From Neobacillus endophyticus (GTDB lineage Bacteria; Bacillota; Bacilli; Bacillales; Cytobacillaceae): a stretch of DNA of 64,000 nt. Of this stretch, positions 26,684 to 36,017 are shown one piece after another. The translations under genes and the position numbers were made by a program. The first letter of the stretch is position 1, and each line of letters starts with the position of its first letter. The DNA is taken from the NCBI RefSeq assembly GCF_013248975.1, contig NZ_JABRWH010000001.1, positions 3,926,001 to 3,990,000 of the forward strand, given 5' to 3'. The notes beneath the pieces were generated by a model. That model saw only the letters and a program-made list of their open reading frames with translations. It searched no databases and had not been told where the DNA came from.

Positions 26684-26965
26684 TTAATTATTTTGGGCTT
26701 CAGCCGATTCTACAAACTCATTTCCACGTGGCATAAATCCGAATGGTCCTCTTGGGCCCAATTCAGCCCTGTGAAGTACTACAATTTCTGCAATACGAAT
26801 ACCTAGTGTCAGATGCTGAGGCCCCATTCTGTTTTGTAAAAGGATTACATCTTTACCTACACTAATTAGTCTTCCATTGAAATCTCCACGTGTAGTGATC
26901 ACATTTACTTCCTCTTCTACAAGGTTTTGGGCAAAAGAATGAAAAGTGTTTTCGCTCATTTTCAA
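26684..26965 (-). CDS. Small beta-rich protein, possibly spore-related
   Basis: A 93-residue protein whose core (EEEVNVITTRGDFNGRLISVGKDVILLQ) resembles the compact module found in CotB-like and other small Bacillus spore proteins. After it come the hydrophobic phrase LGIRIAEIVVLHRAE and a Gly/Pro/Phe-rich tail (RGPFGFMPRGNE). It starts with TTG six bases after AGGAGG. It lies next to a YjcZ-type gene, which supports a sporulation link. The family assignment is tentative. Confidence 0.65.
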   Translation of the reverse strand: MKMSENTFHSFAQNLVEEEVNVITTRGDFNGRLISVGKDVILLQNRMGPQHLTLGIRIAEIVVLHRAELGPRGPFGFMPRGNEFVESAEAQNN

Positions 26966-27132
26966 TTACATCCTCCTCTCAGGAATAGTAAATGCAATGA
27001 AAATAAAAATGGTATGATTTTTTTAAAATTTTTTATTATTGGTTAGATTCATGCAAGTTACTAGGATTTATATTCCGGTGGACAATACTACGAGTCAAAT
27101 CATTTTCATCCCTTAATTTAAAAAAGGAAAAT

Positions 27133-27166
27133 AAAAAATCCTAAACAAATGATTTAGGATTTTTTA
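27133..27166 (-). terminator. Terminator of ctaA
   Basis: Stem AAAAAATCCTAAA/TTTAGGATTTTTT with a 7-base loop, overlapping the ctaA stop codon. Confidence 0.8.
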
Positions 27167-28033
27167 TTTTCCTTGTATACAAATGACACTTAATGTCGCT
27201 GCAAGGAGTGACACAAAGGAGATGTGCAGCAGCACCGAAACTAGGTGCAGTTGAGTATATATTAAAATTCCTCCACTCAATCCTTGAAGAAGAATCAGTA
27301 CGATCGAAATCAGACTTAATCGATAGACATCAGGACGCACAGTACGAACTTTTCTTGCCATACGAACAAGCAATAGTATAAAGACAATTAAAAATAAGGC
27401 AAATAATCGATGAATCACATCCACCCAATAAGTATTTCCAACATCTGAGAAATGTTCAGTCGGGAAAGGGAACCCTTTGAAGCTTCCTCCAGAACCTGTT
27501 TTTGCCACATAGCCGCCAAAATAAATGGCTGCATACAAAAAGATAAAAGTGAACCAAGAAAAGATGTTGAGAGAAGAGGGAACATGTCCACTATAACTTA
27601 TTTTCTTTTCTTCGTGATAGATCGCATAAGCGATATTGACTAAAGCGGAAAAAGAAATAAGAGCAACACCTAAATGCGCTGCAAGCAGCATAGGGGATAG
27701 AGCAACCATTACTGTCAATGCACCTAAGGTTGATTCCCCAAGAATTCCGAACACAGCAAAACCAACAAGCCATTTCATACGAGGTGATTTATAACGAAAC
27801 CACGCGATGAATGAGGTAATAAATAACAAAATACTGGCGAGTCCAACCACAATTCGGTGTGTGTATTCGATCACAGAATGGTAGTCGTAAAAATTAGGAT
27901 ACAGTTTTCCATTACATAAAGGATAACCGCTTCCGCATCCCATTGCCGATTGAGTTTGTGTATCAACAAAACCAATGATATTGACTAAAAATATTGTAGC
28001 TGCGGCTGTAAAAGCAAGCCAGAAGTAACGCAT
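27164..28033 (-). CDS. ctaA: Heme A synthase
   Basis: A 289-residue membrane protein with eight transmembrane segments that oxidises the C8 methyl of heme O to make heme A. The conserved extracellular cysteine pair lies in MGCGSGYPLCNGKLYP near residue 33, and ligand histidines lie in EYTHRIVVG, LLAAHLGVA, VIHRLFAL and VLLHISF. Heme A is the cofactor of the aa3-type quinol oxidase encoded just upstream, which explains the location. The heme O synthase gene ctaB is not in the window. It is separated from qoxD by 255 bases and a hairpin, so it is probably transcribed on its own. Confidence 0.93.
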   Translation of the reverse strand: MRYFWLAFTAAATIFLVNIIGFVDTQTQSAMGCGSGYPLCNGKLYPNFYDYHSVIEYTHRIVVGLASILLFITSFIAWFRYKSPRMKWLVGFAVFGILGESTLGALTVMVALSPMLLAAHLGVALISFSALVNIAYAIYHEEKKISYSGHVPSSLNIFSWFTFIFLYAAIYFGGYVAKTGSGGSFKGFPFPTEHFSDVGNTYWVDVIHRLFALFLIVFILLLVRMARKVRTVRPDVYRLSLISIVLILLQGLSGGILIYTQLHLVSVLLHISFVSLLAATLSVICIQGK

Positions 28034-28122
28034 TTTTTCACATCCTAAATATACTTACGAGCACCGGAAATACTGTTCCAATGTTTGCAATTTAATCGAT
28101 CCGAGACAATCGGAATAAAGAA

Positions 28123-28166
28123 GGGGCTTCTCCTTGCACATCTATTTAGAAGGCAAAGAGAAGCCA
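28123..28166 (-). terminator. Hairpin between qoxD and ctaA
   Basis: Stem GGCTTCTCCTTGC/GCAAAGAGAAGCC with one mismatch and a 16-base loop. The T-tract on the minus side is weak, so it may be an incomplete terminator. Confidence 0.55.
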
Positions 28167-28288
28167 TATAAAAATATTATACATATTTTTGGCTAAAATT
28201 CTTTTTTTATGTGTGAACAATTTGTGTCAAATGTTCAAATCGAGTGGGGGAGAGTCATATCTAATTTAAGCCCCGTATTCCATTACTC

Positions 28289-28597
28289 TTATTGAACAAT
28301 TTCATTGAATGACATAATCCAAATGGATCCCACAACAATGGTGCCAACGAAGATAAGTCCTAATACTAATGCCATTACATTATAGCGAGGACCTTCACCA
28401 TCACGAATATGCATAAAGAAGAATAACTGAATGACAAATTGCAAAACAGCTGCGAACAAGATACTAACGACTAGAGCTGATTTTGCCATCATATGATTTA
28501 ATACAAGGACAAGGGGGATAATCGTCAAAATGATTGAAAAAACAAATCCAGTGACGTATGCCTTTACTGACCCGGTATGTTGTTCATGGTTTGACAT
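28289..28597 (-). CDS. qoxD: Menaquinol oxidase subunit IV (copy 1)
   Basis: A 102-residue subunit IV with three membrane helices (YVTGFVFSIILTIIPLVLVL, SALVVSILFAAVLQFVIQLFF, VMALVLGLIFVGTIVVG) and the conserved FFMHIRDGEG loop. It belongs to the CyoD/QoxD family and stabilises subunit I in the aa3-600 menaquinol oxidase. The start lies one base beyond the qoxC stop, so the two are translationally coupled. It is almost identical in layout to the second copy at 58.6 kb. Confidence 0.93.
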   Translation of the reverse strand: MSNHEQHTGSVKAYVTGFVFSIILTIIPLVLVLNHMMAKSALVVSILFAAVLQFVIQLFFFMHIRDGEGPRYNVMALVLGLIFVGTIVVGSIWIMSFNEIVQ

Positions 28598-28598
28598 A

Positions 28599-29204
28599 TT
28601 ACATCACCCCCATTAAATAAACAACAGTAAAGATGAAAATCCAGACAGCATCTAAAAAGTGCCAGTATAAACTAATGATTGAAATTTTACGTGTCGTAAC
28701 AGAAGTAATTCCTTTACGAGATACTTGAAAAATCAATCCGATCATCCAAAAGATACCAAACGTTACGTGAAGTCCGTGCGTACCAACTAGAGTAAAGAAG
28801 GAGGTAAGGAAAGCACTTTTGGAAAGGGTAGCTCCCTCAGCAGCCATACTAGCAAACTCATGGATTTCCATACCAACGAAAGTAGCACCTAAAAGAAGTG
28901 TGATGACTAACCAGCCGATCAGACCTTTTTTATTACCTTTATGCATTTGTAAAACAGCTAAACCGCTTGTAAATGAGCTTATTAATAAAACAAACGTTTC
29001 AATAATAAATCCTGGTACATCAAAATCTTTTCCTGTAAATCCGCCATTTGTATGTGAATGTAAAACTGCATAGGTAGCGAACAAAGTAGCGAATAATAAA
29101 CAGTCAGTTACAAGGAAAATCCAAAAGCCTAAAACTTTTAACCCTTCATGGTCAACATGACCATGATCATGGTCAGAAACATGAGCACCAATGCTATGTT
29201 GCAT
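28599..29204 (-). CDS. qoxC: Menaquinol oxidase subunit III (copy 1)
   Basis: A 201-residue subunit III with five membrane helices after a His-rich N-terminus (HDHGHVDHEG). The typical blocks are FWIFLVTDCLLFATLFATYAV and the C-terminal SIISLYWHFLDAVWIFIFTVVYL. It is not catalytic but associates with subunit I. It lies 12 bases after qoxB and one base before qoxD in the same operon. Confidence 0.93.
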   Translation of the reverse strand: MQHSIGAHVSDHDHGHVDHEGLKVLGFWIFLVTDCLLFATLFATYAVLHSHTNGGFTGKDFDVPGFIIETFVLLISSFTSGLAVLQMHKGNKKGLIGWLVITLLLGATFVGMEIHEFASMAAEGATLSKSAFLTSFFTLVGTHGLHVTFGIFWMIGLIFQVSRKGITSVTTRKISIISLYWHFLDAVWIFIFTVVYLMGVM

Positions 29205-29216
29205 GTTTATAACCTC

Positions 29217-31208
29217 CTAATTAGCAGTTCGTTGAACTGAAGCGTATCGCTTTTGCGCTAATGCCTTTTCAGTTCGTTCGATTTCTTCGACAGAAATATA
29301 ATAGTCGGTGTCATATTGGAACGAGCGTGCGAATAATGTAAGGACTACACCAATTAAACCGACAACACCCATCCACATCCATTCGAAAGTAAAGCCAAAT
29401 CCAGCTACAAACCAGAAACCAGACATGATGAAAGGAATACCAGAATTCTTAGGCATATGAATTGGTTCATATTTAACAGGTTGCTCCTGATAAGTGCCGT
29501 TTTTCATTTCTTGTTTTTGATACCACCAAGAATCGCGTCCTTTTACATCTGGAAGGATTGCGAAATTGTATACTGGAGGAGGGGAAGGAATTGACCATTC
29601 TAATGTGCGTCCATCCCACGCATCTCCGGTAACATCACGTTCACCATGTTTAATGCTGTAAATAATTTGCCATGCTTGAAAGATAAAGCCGATACCCATT
29701 AAGAAAGCACCAACAGTTGAGATAAAGTTAAGCGGAGCCCAGCCCATATCCCATCCCATAGTCGCGTTGTAAGTGTAAATACGACGAGTCATACCCATGA
29801 ATCCAAGTGCATATTGCGGCATGAAACAAACATAGAAACCAATTTGCCATAACCAGAATGCCCATTTGCCTAAACGTTCATTTAATTTAAATCCGAAAAG
29901 TTTTGGCCACCAGTAATATAATCCTGCAAGGTAACCGAACACAACACCACCGATTAATACTTGGTGGAAGTGGGCGATTAGGAAGTAACTGTTATGGTAC
30001 TGATAGTCAGCAGGAGCTGCAGCAAGCATTACACCTGTTGCTCCACCAACAAGGAATGTTGGGACAAATGCATAGAACCAAAGTAAAGGCTGTGTCACGG
30101 TAATACGGCCGCGATACATGGTGAAAATCCAGTTAAAGATTTTAACACCTGTTGGAATCGCAATAATCATTGTACAAATAGCGAAAACGATATTTACGTC
30201 AGCGCCGGCACCCATTGTAAAGAAGTGGTGGACCCAAGTAAAGTAGGAAACAACACTAATGGCAATCATGGAGAAAACCATTGAGCCATAACCAAAGATA
30301 CGTTTTTTAGAGAAGTTGGCTACCACTTCAGAGAATACACCGAAAGCTGGTAAAACAACGATATATACCTCAGGGTGACCCCACATCCAAATTAAGTTAA
30401 CCCACATCATTGGGTTTCCGCCGCCATCCATTGTAAAGAAGTGGCCGCCGAATAAACGGTCAATTGTTAACATAACAAGTGAAACAGTTAAAATTGGGAA
30501 TGCCCCTAAAATCGCAATGGAAGATGATAATACTGACCATGTGAATAAAGGCATATCACGTAGACGCATACTAGGAGTACGCATTTTTAAAATCGTAACG
30601 ATAAAGTTGATACCAGTTGCTAAACTACCGATACCAGAAATCTGAATCCCCCAAATCCAGAAGTTCTGACCAGGACCTGGACTAAATTGAGATTCTGATA
30701 ATGGAGGGTAGGAGAGCCATCCTGCACTTGCAGAACCACCGATTACGAATGAAATATTAAAGAGCATTGCACCGATGAAGAATAACCAAAAGCTTACCGC
30801 GTTTAAGAACGGGTACGCAACGTCACGTGCTCCAATTTGCAATGGAACAACCATGTTAAATAGTGCAAACATAAATGGCATTGCCATGAATAAAATCATG
30901 ATTGTACCATGTGTTGTAAAAATTTCATTATAGTGTTCAGAAGCTAAAAAATGACTATTTGGTACAGCTAATTGAAGCCTCATTAAAATGGCGTCTACGC
31001 CACCGCGGAAAAGCATAAGTAATGAAGCTAAAAGATACATAATACCAATTCTTTTATGGTCAACAGTTGTAATCCATTCTCTCCATAACCAACCCCATTT
31101 TTTAAAATAACTGAGGTAAAAAATAATGGCGATAGTTACTAATACAATGGACACATCTGCCCCATAAATCATCGGATCGCCTGTAACAAAAAAATGCGAT
31201 GTATTCAT
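29217..31208 (-). CDS. qoxB: Menaquinol oxidase subunit I (copy 1)
   Basis: The 663-residue catalytic subunit of the aa3-600 oxidase, which reduces oxygen to water and pumps protons. Visible residues are the heme-ligand histidine in TTHGTIMI, the WGHPEVYIVVLPAFG block with the CuB histidine and cross-linked tyrosine, the paired CuB histidines in TWVHHFFTMGAG, and the heme-binding HFHQVLIGG. The acidic and lysine channel residues occupy the usual places. The extended C-terminus with two further helices is characteristic of QoxB. The start follows GGAGGAAATTTTGGC. Confidence 0.95.
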   Translation of the reverse strand: MNTSHFFVTGDPMIYGADVSIVLVTIAIIFYLSYFKKWGWLWREWITTVDHKRIGIMYLLASLLMLFRGGVDAILMRLQLAVPNSHFLASEHYNEIFTTHGTIMILFMAMPFMFALFNMVVPLQIGARDVAYPFLNAVSFWLFFIGAMLFNISFVIGGSASAGWLSYPPLSESQFSPGPGQNFWIWGIQISGIGSLATGINFIVTILKMRTPSMRLRDMPLFTWSVLSSSIAILGAFPILTVSLVMLTIDRLFGGHFFTMDGGGNPMMWVNLIWMWGHPEVYIVVLPAFGVFSEVVANFSKKRIFGYGSMVFSMIAISVVSYFTWVHHFFTMGAGADVNIVFAICTMIIAIPTGVKIFNWIFTMYRGRITVTQPLLWFYAFVPTFLVGGATGVMLAAAPADYQYHNSYFLIAHFHQVLIGGVVFGYLAGLYYWWPKLFGFKLNERLGKWAFWLWQIGFYVCFMPQYALGFMGMTRRIYTYNATMGWDMGWAPLNFISTVGAFLMGIGFIFQAWQIIYSIKHGERDVTGDAWDGRTLEWSIPSPPPVYNFAILPDVKGRDSWWYQKQEMKNGTYQEQPVKYEPIHMPKNSGIPFIMSGFWFVAGFGFTFEWMWMGVVGLIGVVLTLFARSFQYDTDYYISVEEIERTEKALAQKRYASVQRTAN

Positions 31209-31226
31209 GCCAAAATTTCCTCCTGA

Positions 31227-32156
31227 TTAATTATCATGTTTCTTCATATCCATACCGGACATATCGGACATAGATTTACTATCACCCATGTTGCTCATGT
31301 GATGATAATACTTACCACCGTTCTTATCTACGATACTTTCAAATAAACCATTCGGGTAAGAAGAGTAGCTTAATTCTTTTACTAGACTTGGTTTAGCCAA
31401 TTTGTCATATCCTGCTTTTGTTAAGGCAGGAGAGTTTTTCTTAACGCCGTCTGCCCATTTGTTAAATTCATCTTGGGTTACAGCTTTTACTTTAAATTGC
31501 ATATGAGCAAATCCTTTTCCTGTGAAGTTTGCTCCGGAGCCGAAATATGTTCCTGTTTTATCTGCTTGCAGCCATAGTCCCATGGACATACCAGGCATTG
31601 TATATTCTTGTCCGCCTAGTTGTGGAACCCAGAATGAATTCATTGGTGCATCAGAAGTTAAAATGAATTGAACTGGTACCCCAGCAGGGATCTCTGCGTA
31701 ATTGACAGTTGCAACCTTTTTATCTGGATAGGTAAACATCCATTTCCAATCCATTGATGTAACTTGGACAACTACCGGTTTTACGTCTTTTACCGGTGGT
31801 TTAGTTAATGCTAATGTAGTCTTTGCTGTGAAAACACCAAGGACAGCAATAATAACAATCGGTATACCCCACCAAACTACTTCAAGAACTTTACTGTCAT
31901 CCCATTCAGGTTGGTATGGTGCATTGTTACCTTGCTTATCACGATAGCGAATCGCGAAATACACAAAAATTGCTAAAACTGGAATGATAACAATTGCACA
32001 AAGTATGACAGAAATAATAATAAGATGCAGCTCTTGTTGGCCGACTGGTCCTTTCGGGTCGAGCACAATATATTTGCTATTGTCGCACCCGGATAAAAGC
32101 ACCATACCCAATAAGGCTAAAAAGGAAAATTTAGCGAATTGGATCCCTTTACTCAA
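31227..32156 (-). CDS. qoxA: Menaquinol oxidase subunit II, lipoprotein (copy 1)
   Basis: A 309-residue subunit II. A lipobox (LLSGC) gives a lipid-anchored cysteine at about residue 24, followed by two helices and a cupredoxin domain. The CuA ligand cluster is absent, as expected for a quinol rather than cytochrome c oxidase. The C-terminus is rich in Met and His (HHMSNMGDSKSMSDMSGMDM). The TTG start seven bases after AAGGGGGA is preferred; it gives the same N-terminal length as the second copy, which starts at GTG. First gene of qoxABCD. Confidence 0.93.
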   Translation of the reverse strand: MSKGIQFAKFSFLALLGMVLLSGCDNSKYIVLDPKGPVGQQELHLIIISVILCAIVIIPVLAIFVYFAIRYRDKQGNNAPYQPEWDDSKVLEVVWWGIPIVIIAVLGVFTAKTTLALTKPPVKDVKPVVVQVTSMDWKWMFTYPDKKVATVNYAEIPAGVPVQFILTSDAPMNSFWVPQLGGQEYTMPGMSMGLWLQADKTGTYFGSGANFTGKGFAHMQFKVKAVTQDEFNKWADGVKKNSPALTKAGYDKLAKPSLVKELSYSSYPNGLFESIVDKNGGKYYHHMSNMGDSKSMSDMSGMDMKKHDN

Positions 32157-32323
32157 AGTGAGTTCCCCCTTCATACAAAATTAATTTTTTAATTTAGATA
32201 CTATAATAATAGTAAAAAGCTATATAAATATAACAGAAATTAGGCATTTTGAATATAGATTTTTAATATAAATGTTAATTGTCACAAAATGTTCATTTTT
32301 GGATGTAAGTTATTCCCTTTCAT

Positions 32324-32337
32324 TGGAATCGTTTACA
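32324..32337 (-). promoter_or_regulatory. Candidate CcpA (cre) site upstream of qoxA copy 1
   Basis: TGTAAACGATTCCA on the minus strand matches the cre consensus TGWAARCGYTWNCW at 13 of 14 positions. It lies about 170 bases before the qoxA start codon. The site is inferred from sequence only. Confidence 0.5.
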
Positions 32338-32370
32338 AAATAATTTCTCAAGTTATTGCAACATAACGTA

Positions 32371-32402
32371 AAAAAAAGCTTGAGAATTTTCTCAAGCTTT
32401 TA
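32371..32402 (-). terminator. Terminator after the glycosidase-like operon
   Basis: Stem AAAAAAAGCTTGAGAA/TTCTCAAGCTTTT, ending at the stop codon of the last gene. Confidence 0.8.
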
Positions 32403-33398
32403 GTTATTAACGAAGTAGGTTTTATTATTTTTCACAATGTACAATGTGTTGTTGTCAACGTATGCTTGTACATTATCGGAAAGAGGCGTTGACTTGCCAG
32501 TCTTCGTATTGTAATAAGAGTCCGTTTTAAGAATCGTAAGGCTGCCATCCTGATTAACCACAATATTGTTGGCATGAACAGGGGTAGGGAGGTCCTCAAC
32601 TTTTTGTCGGTTTCCTTTTTCGTACACATATACAGATGATATTCTGCCTTCATCATTTAACAAGCCGTAATAAAAACTGTCGTCAAAAACGGCCAATGGC
32701 ACGGCGTTATTTTTAAATTTGCTTGTAACGCCATCTTCTCGATCCCAAATATTATCATTTACATCTTGGTAGAACAATTCATTTTTTGTCGATAACATCA
32801 TTGGTTTCATAATGTAATCGTGATTTAATTGCATGGCCGCCATATGTCCATTTGTATTAATGTGATACATTTTGGTTCGAACTTTGTTGCCGATTAAAAT
32901 ATAAACATCGTTAGTAAATGGGCTGTAAACAATGGATTTAAATGTAGAAGTACTGGAAACACCATCAAATGTTTCAATTGTTCTTTCTTGTTCAGATCCG
33001 ACTTGAAATGTTTTTAAGATGAGGGTGCTGTTATCACCTTTCACTCCTATAAACAAACTGTCATTTCGAATCCATTTTAAATATATAATTTTTTCTTGTC
33101 CTGTTGTGGAATACAATTCCGATTGGTTTGATAAATTAACAATATGCAGTTCATTTTTATCATTAACATATGCTGCAAGTTGATGATTGTCCGATACGGC
33201 AATTTGATTAACATTTTCATTTGCCGCCAGGATTTCATTCTTTGATCCGCTATTTTTTTCATTGTTAATTAAACCATTTGTTTTATTTTCATTACCGGAA
33301 ACGGTTGTAGCTGATCCTTTCAGCAAACTGTCGTAATGCCAGTATACACCTGTTTCAATTCCAGTGATGAGCAAAATACATAATAAAAAAATTCTCAT
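32400..33398 (-). CDS. Secreted hypothetical protein, possible beta-propeller
   Basis: A 332-residue protein with an N-terminal hydrophobic segment (RIFLLCILLITGIETGVYW) and an Asn/Lys-rich linker. The rest is repeated beta-strand stretches such as AVSDNHQLAAYVNDKNELHIV, YLKWIRNDSLFIGV and YSPFTNDVYILIG. The periodicity is that of a beta-propeller in the extracytoplasmic space. It follows the phosphodiester-glycosidase-like gene by 12 bases, so they form an operon and may act together in the envelope. I know no named homologue. Confidence 0.72.
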   Translation of the reverse strand: MRIFLLCILLITGIETGVYWHYDSLLKGSATTVSGNENKTNGLINNEKNSGSKNEILAANENVNQIAVSDNHQLAAYVNDKNELHIVNLSNQSELYSTTGQEKIIYLKWIRNDSLFIGVKGDNSTLILKTFQVGSEQERTIETFDGVSSTSTFKSIVYSPFTNDVYILIGNKVRTKMYHINTNGHMAAMQLNHDYIMKPMMLSTKNELFYQDVNDNIWDREDGVTSKFKNNAVPLAVFDDSFYYGLLNDEGRISSVYVYEKGNRQKVEDLPTPVHANNIVVNQDGSLTILKTDSYYNTKTGKSTPLSDNVQAYVDNNTLYIVKNNKTYFVNN

Positions 33399-33410
33399 AA
33401 TCCCATCTCC

Positions 33411-34355
33411 TTATTCCGGCATAACCACAAAACTGGTGGCTACTTTTCTTTCTCCCAATACATCACTTGGCTGATTGAGCAATACTCCATCTTTCACCAT
33501 TGTGGTTGAGGAACCCCCATCTAGATTTGCAGCATTGACAGCACCGTATTTAAGCATGAGATTCATTAAATCTTTCATGGATGCCCCAAGGTTATCTGCA
33601 CCATGAATCAATCTTCCATCTGTTACGATCATAATGACTGTACCGTCTTCACGCTGGCCGATGGCTGATCTCGGAGCATATCCCCAGCCGCCGTCGCCAT
33701 TGATGACACCTTCACCGTCTTTTACAAGAACCGGACCAAAGGTAACAGCTTGTGTAACATTATCATTGATTAAATCTTGCTTTGAGTATGTCCCAACAAC
33801 TAAAACACCTTCATCGGTAAATCCAATAGTAGGAGCAGTTCCACCGTCTGTAAGAAATTTACCGTCCTGGATGGTATTTCCTAATGGGATTCCTCCGGTT
33901 CCGCGATAGGATACGTCACTGAATGAACCGCCATTGATTCCCGCAACAGCGTTAGCATCAGCTACCATTTCACTAACCGTTTCACCTACATCTCCCTTGT
34001 ACTTTGTTACAGCTACCTTAATTCTTTTTGGATCATGAACGAGCATGATTTGTGCTGAAAAAGTAGATGAATGATATTCTTTCACTTCGATAGATGAATC
34101 ATTGACATTTTTGTAGCTTACATTTATTGGTGAAGCTTTACCAGCAACATTATTCATTTGCGGCTTCGTTGCATCCAAAGAAACTGTCCATAATGACAGC
34201 GGCTCTATATATTGCGGGTGCATGGAAGTTGAAACAATACTAATCACATAATTTTTTAAATTGTTAAATGGACCATGGAAAACTAAAAATACACTGCTAA
34301 CCCAGACATATATGAAGGTTAAAAGCACATAAAAAAAGAACTTTATGAACTTCAA
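33411..34355 (-). CDS. Phosphodiester glycosidase (NAGPA) family protein
   Basis: A 314-residue protein with one N-terminal membrane anchor (FFFYVLLTFIYVWVSSVFLVF) and an extracytoplasmic NAGPA domain. The conserved blocks are VAGINGGSF near residue 140, GYAPRSAIGQREDGTVIMIVTDGR near 225 and ANLDGGSSTTMV near 285. Family members hydrolyse sugar phosphodiesters or take part in exopolysaccharide and wall-polymer processing. It is the first gene of a two-gene operon. The TTG start is supported by AAAGGTG nine bases upstream. Confidence 0.85.
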   Translation of the reverse strand: MKFIKFFFYVLLTFIYVWVSSVFLVFHGPFNNLKNYVISIVSTSMHPQYIEPLSLWTVSLDATKPQMNNVAGKASPINVSYKNVNDSSIEVKEYHSSTFSAQIMLVHDPKRIKVAVTKYKGDVGETVSEMVADANAVAGINGGSFSDVSYRGTGGIPLGNTIQDGKFLTDGGTAPTIGFTDEGVLVVGTYSKQDLINDNVTQAVTFGPVLVKDGEGVINGDGGWGYAPRSAIGQREDGTVIMIVTDGRLIHGADNLGASMKDLMNLMLKYGAVNAANLDGGSSTTMVKDGVLLNQPSDVLGERKVATSFVVMPE

Positions 34356-34722
34356 TAAGACTCACACCTTTTTTACTTTTTTTAAATTAGTAATTTTATA
34401 ATCTTGCTCACTATATAATAAAATGTTCTGCGAAAAAAAGATAGTGGGAAATAGTTGGCTGCGAAAATATTTTCATAGCCATTAAAAACATATGATAACT
34501 GTCTTTAAGGCATTTGTCATGTTTAAAACTACTAAAATCCTTATTTTAGAATGATCTGATTTTACTTGCTCCATAGTAAAATCGATATAGGAAAACAGGA
34601 AGATAAATAGGTTTTTCTTTCCAGAACATTTAGTTTGATTAGGTACGGCAGGATTGAAAACTGCGTCAATATTAGCTTATAATTTTTTCAGTGAAATAAA
34701 AATGATGAAAGGTAGTACTGAA
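34356..34722. other. Divergent intergenic region, no feature recognised
   Basis: A 367-base AT-rich region that must carry the promoter of the cysteine synthase gene. I see no T-box, SAM-type leader or clear operator. Confidence 0.4.
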
Positions 34723-35646
34723 ATGACATTGTACAATTCTATTCTAGATTTAATTGGAAATACACCAATTGTCAAGTTAAATCATTTACCGAACCCCAAT
34801 GGCGCTTCCGTTTATATTAAATTGGAATCCTTTAATCCTGGAGGAAGTGTTAAAGACCGTGCAGCTTTTAATATGTTAAAAAAAGCAGAAGAAGAAGGAA
34901 AAATTGCACCAGGAAAAAGTGTTATTATTGAGCCGACAAGTGGAAATACCGGAATTGGTTTAGCAATGGTATGTGCGGCTAAAGGATACCGTTGTATTAT
35001 TACAATGCCAAATAATGCAACAGAAGAAAGAGTGAAAATTTTAAAAGCATATGGTGCAGAAGTGTATCTAACACCGGCAGAGGAAGGCATGCGCGGGGCA
35101 ATTAAAGAAGCATATCAATTGGCAGAAAATTTACCGAACTGCTTTATCCCCATGCAATTTGAGAATCCAGCCAATTCTGATGCTCATCGGGACACAACGG
35201 CCCTTGAAATTTATGAATCATTTCAAGGGAATTTGGATGCATTCATATGTACCGCTGGGACAGGCGGGACTGTAACTGGTACTGGGGAGATATTGAAAGA
35301 AAAAATCCCAAATTTAAAAATTTACGTTGTTGAACCAGCCGGATCACCTGTATTATCAGGAGGTAGACCTGGACCGCATAAAATTCCTGGTACTGGACCC
35401 GGTTTTATCCCGAAAATTTTAAATCGATCGATCTTTGATAAAATATTATTAATTGAAGATCATGACGCTCAAAATACTGCACGACGTTTAGCTGCAGAGG
35501 AGGGTATATTTGTGGGCGCATCAGGAGCAGCTTCCATTTATTATGCATTAGAAATAGCCAAAAACCTACCTGCTTCTGCTAACGTTTTAGGATTAGCACC
35601 TGATACAGGAGAAAGATACCTTTCTTCAGACTTATTTCCGATTTAA
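34723..35646 (+). CDS. Cysteine synthase (O-acetylserine sulfhydrylase)
   Basis: A 307-residue PLP enzyme making cysteine from O-acetylserine and sulfide. The PLP lysine is in NPGGSVKDRAAF near residue 43. The substrate loop TSGNTGIG near 72, the phosphate-binding GTGGTVTGTGE near 180 and the C-terminal PDTGERYLSSDLF are intact. The ATG before TLYNSILDLIGNTP is chosen by alignment with the family N-terminus; the upstream in-frame codons add an atypical extension. No partner gene is adjacent. It is a CysK-type enzyme, but whether it is the main copy cannot be judged. Confidence 0.9.
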   Translation: MTLYNSILDLIGNTPIVKLNHLPNPNGASVYIKLESFNPGGSVKDRAAFNMLKKAEEEGKIAPGKSVIIEPTSGNTGIGLAMVCAAKGYRCIITMPNNATEERVKILKAYGAEVYLTPAEEGMRGAIKEAYQLAENLPNCFIPMQFENPANSDAHRDTTALEIYESFQGNLDAFICTAGTGGTVTGTGEILKEKIPNLKIYVVEPAGSPVLSGGRPGPHKIPGTGPGFIPKILNRSIFDKILLIEDHDAQNTARRLAAEEGIFVGASGAASIYYALEIAKNLPASANVLGLAPDTGERYLSSDLFPI

Positions 35647-35669
35647 AAGTAAATGATTACCAAAAAGTT

Positions 35670-35702
35670 TAAATCCTGCAGTTTATCTGTGGGATTTTTT
35701 TA
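35670..35702 (+). terminator. Terminator after cysteine synthase
   Basis: Stem AAATCCtgCAG/CTGtgGGATTT followed by TTTT. Confidence 0.7.
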
Positions 35703-35885
35703 TTTTGTCCAACTTTATTATTATTCATTTTATAACGTTTTAAGGATAAATCGGCCTCTTTTTAAAAAATATTGATAAACCAACATTTTTTAAAATAACT
35801 GCTGAATGTCGAGATAAATGAAGCCTGGGATTTAAACTAATTTACATGCAGCATACGAAAAAAATCTCAATAAGTGGAGGATATA

Positions 35886-35918
35886 TGTATATTAATTAAT
35901 AATAATCATTAATATACA
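35886..35918. promoter_or_regulatory. Palindrome upstream of splA
   Basis: Perfect 11-bp inverted repeat, TGTATATTAAT and its complement, around an 11-base spacer, 100 bases before splA. It could be an operator or part of the promoter architecture. Confidence 0.4.
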
Positions 35919-36017
35919 CAAAGTATTTGCATGAATTTTTATAGATATCTTCAAAAACTGGGTATCCTATGAGTGTTAACCATAATTGGAATGGTGAAAA
36001 AGAAAGGACAGATTATT

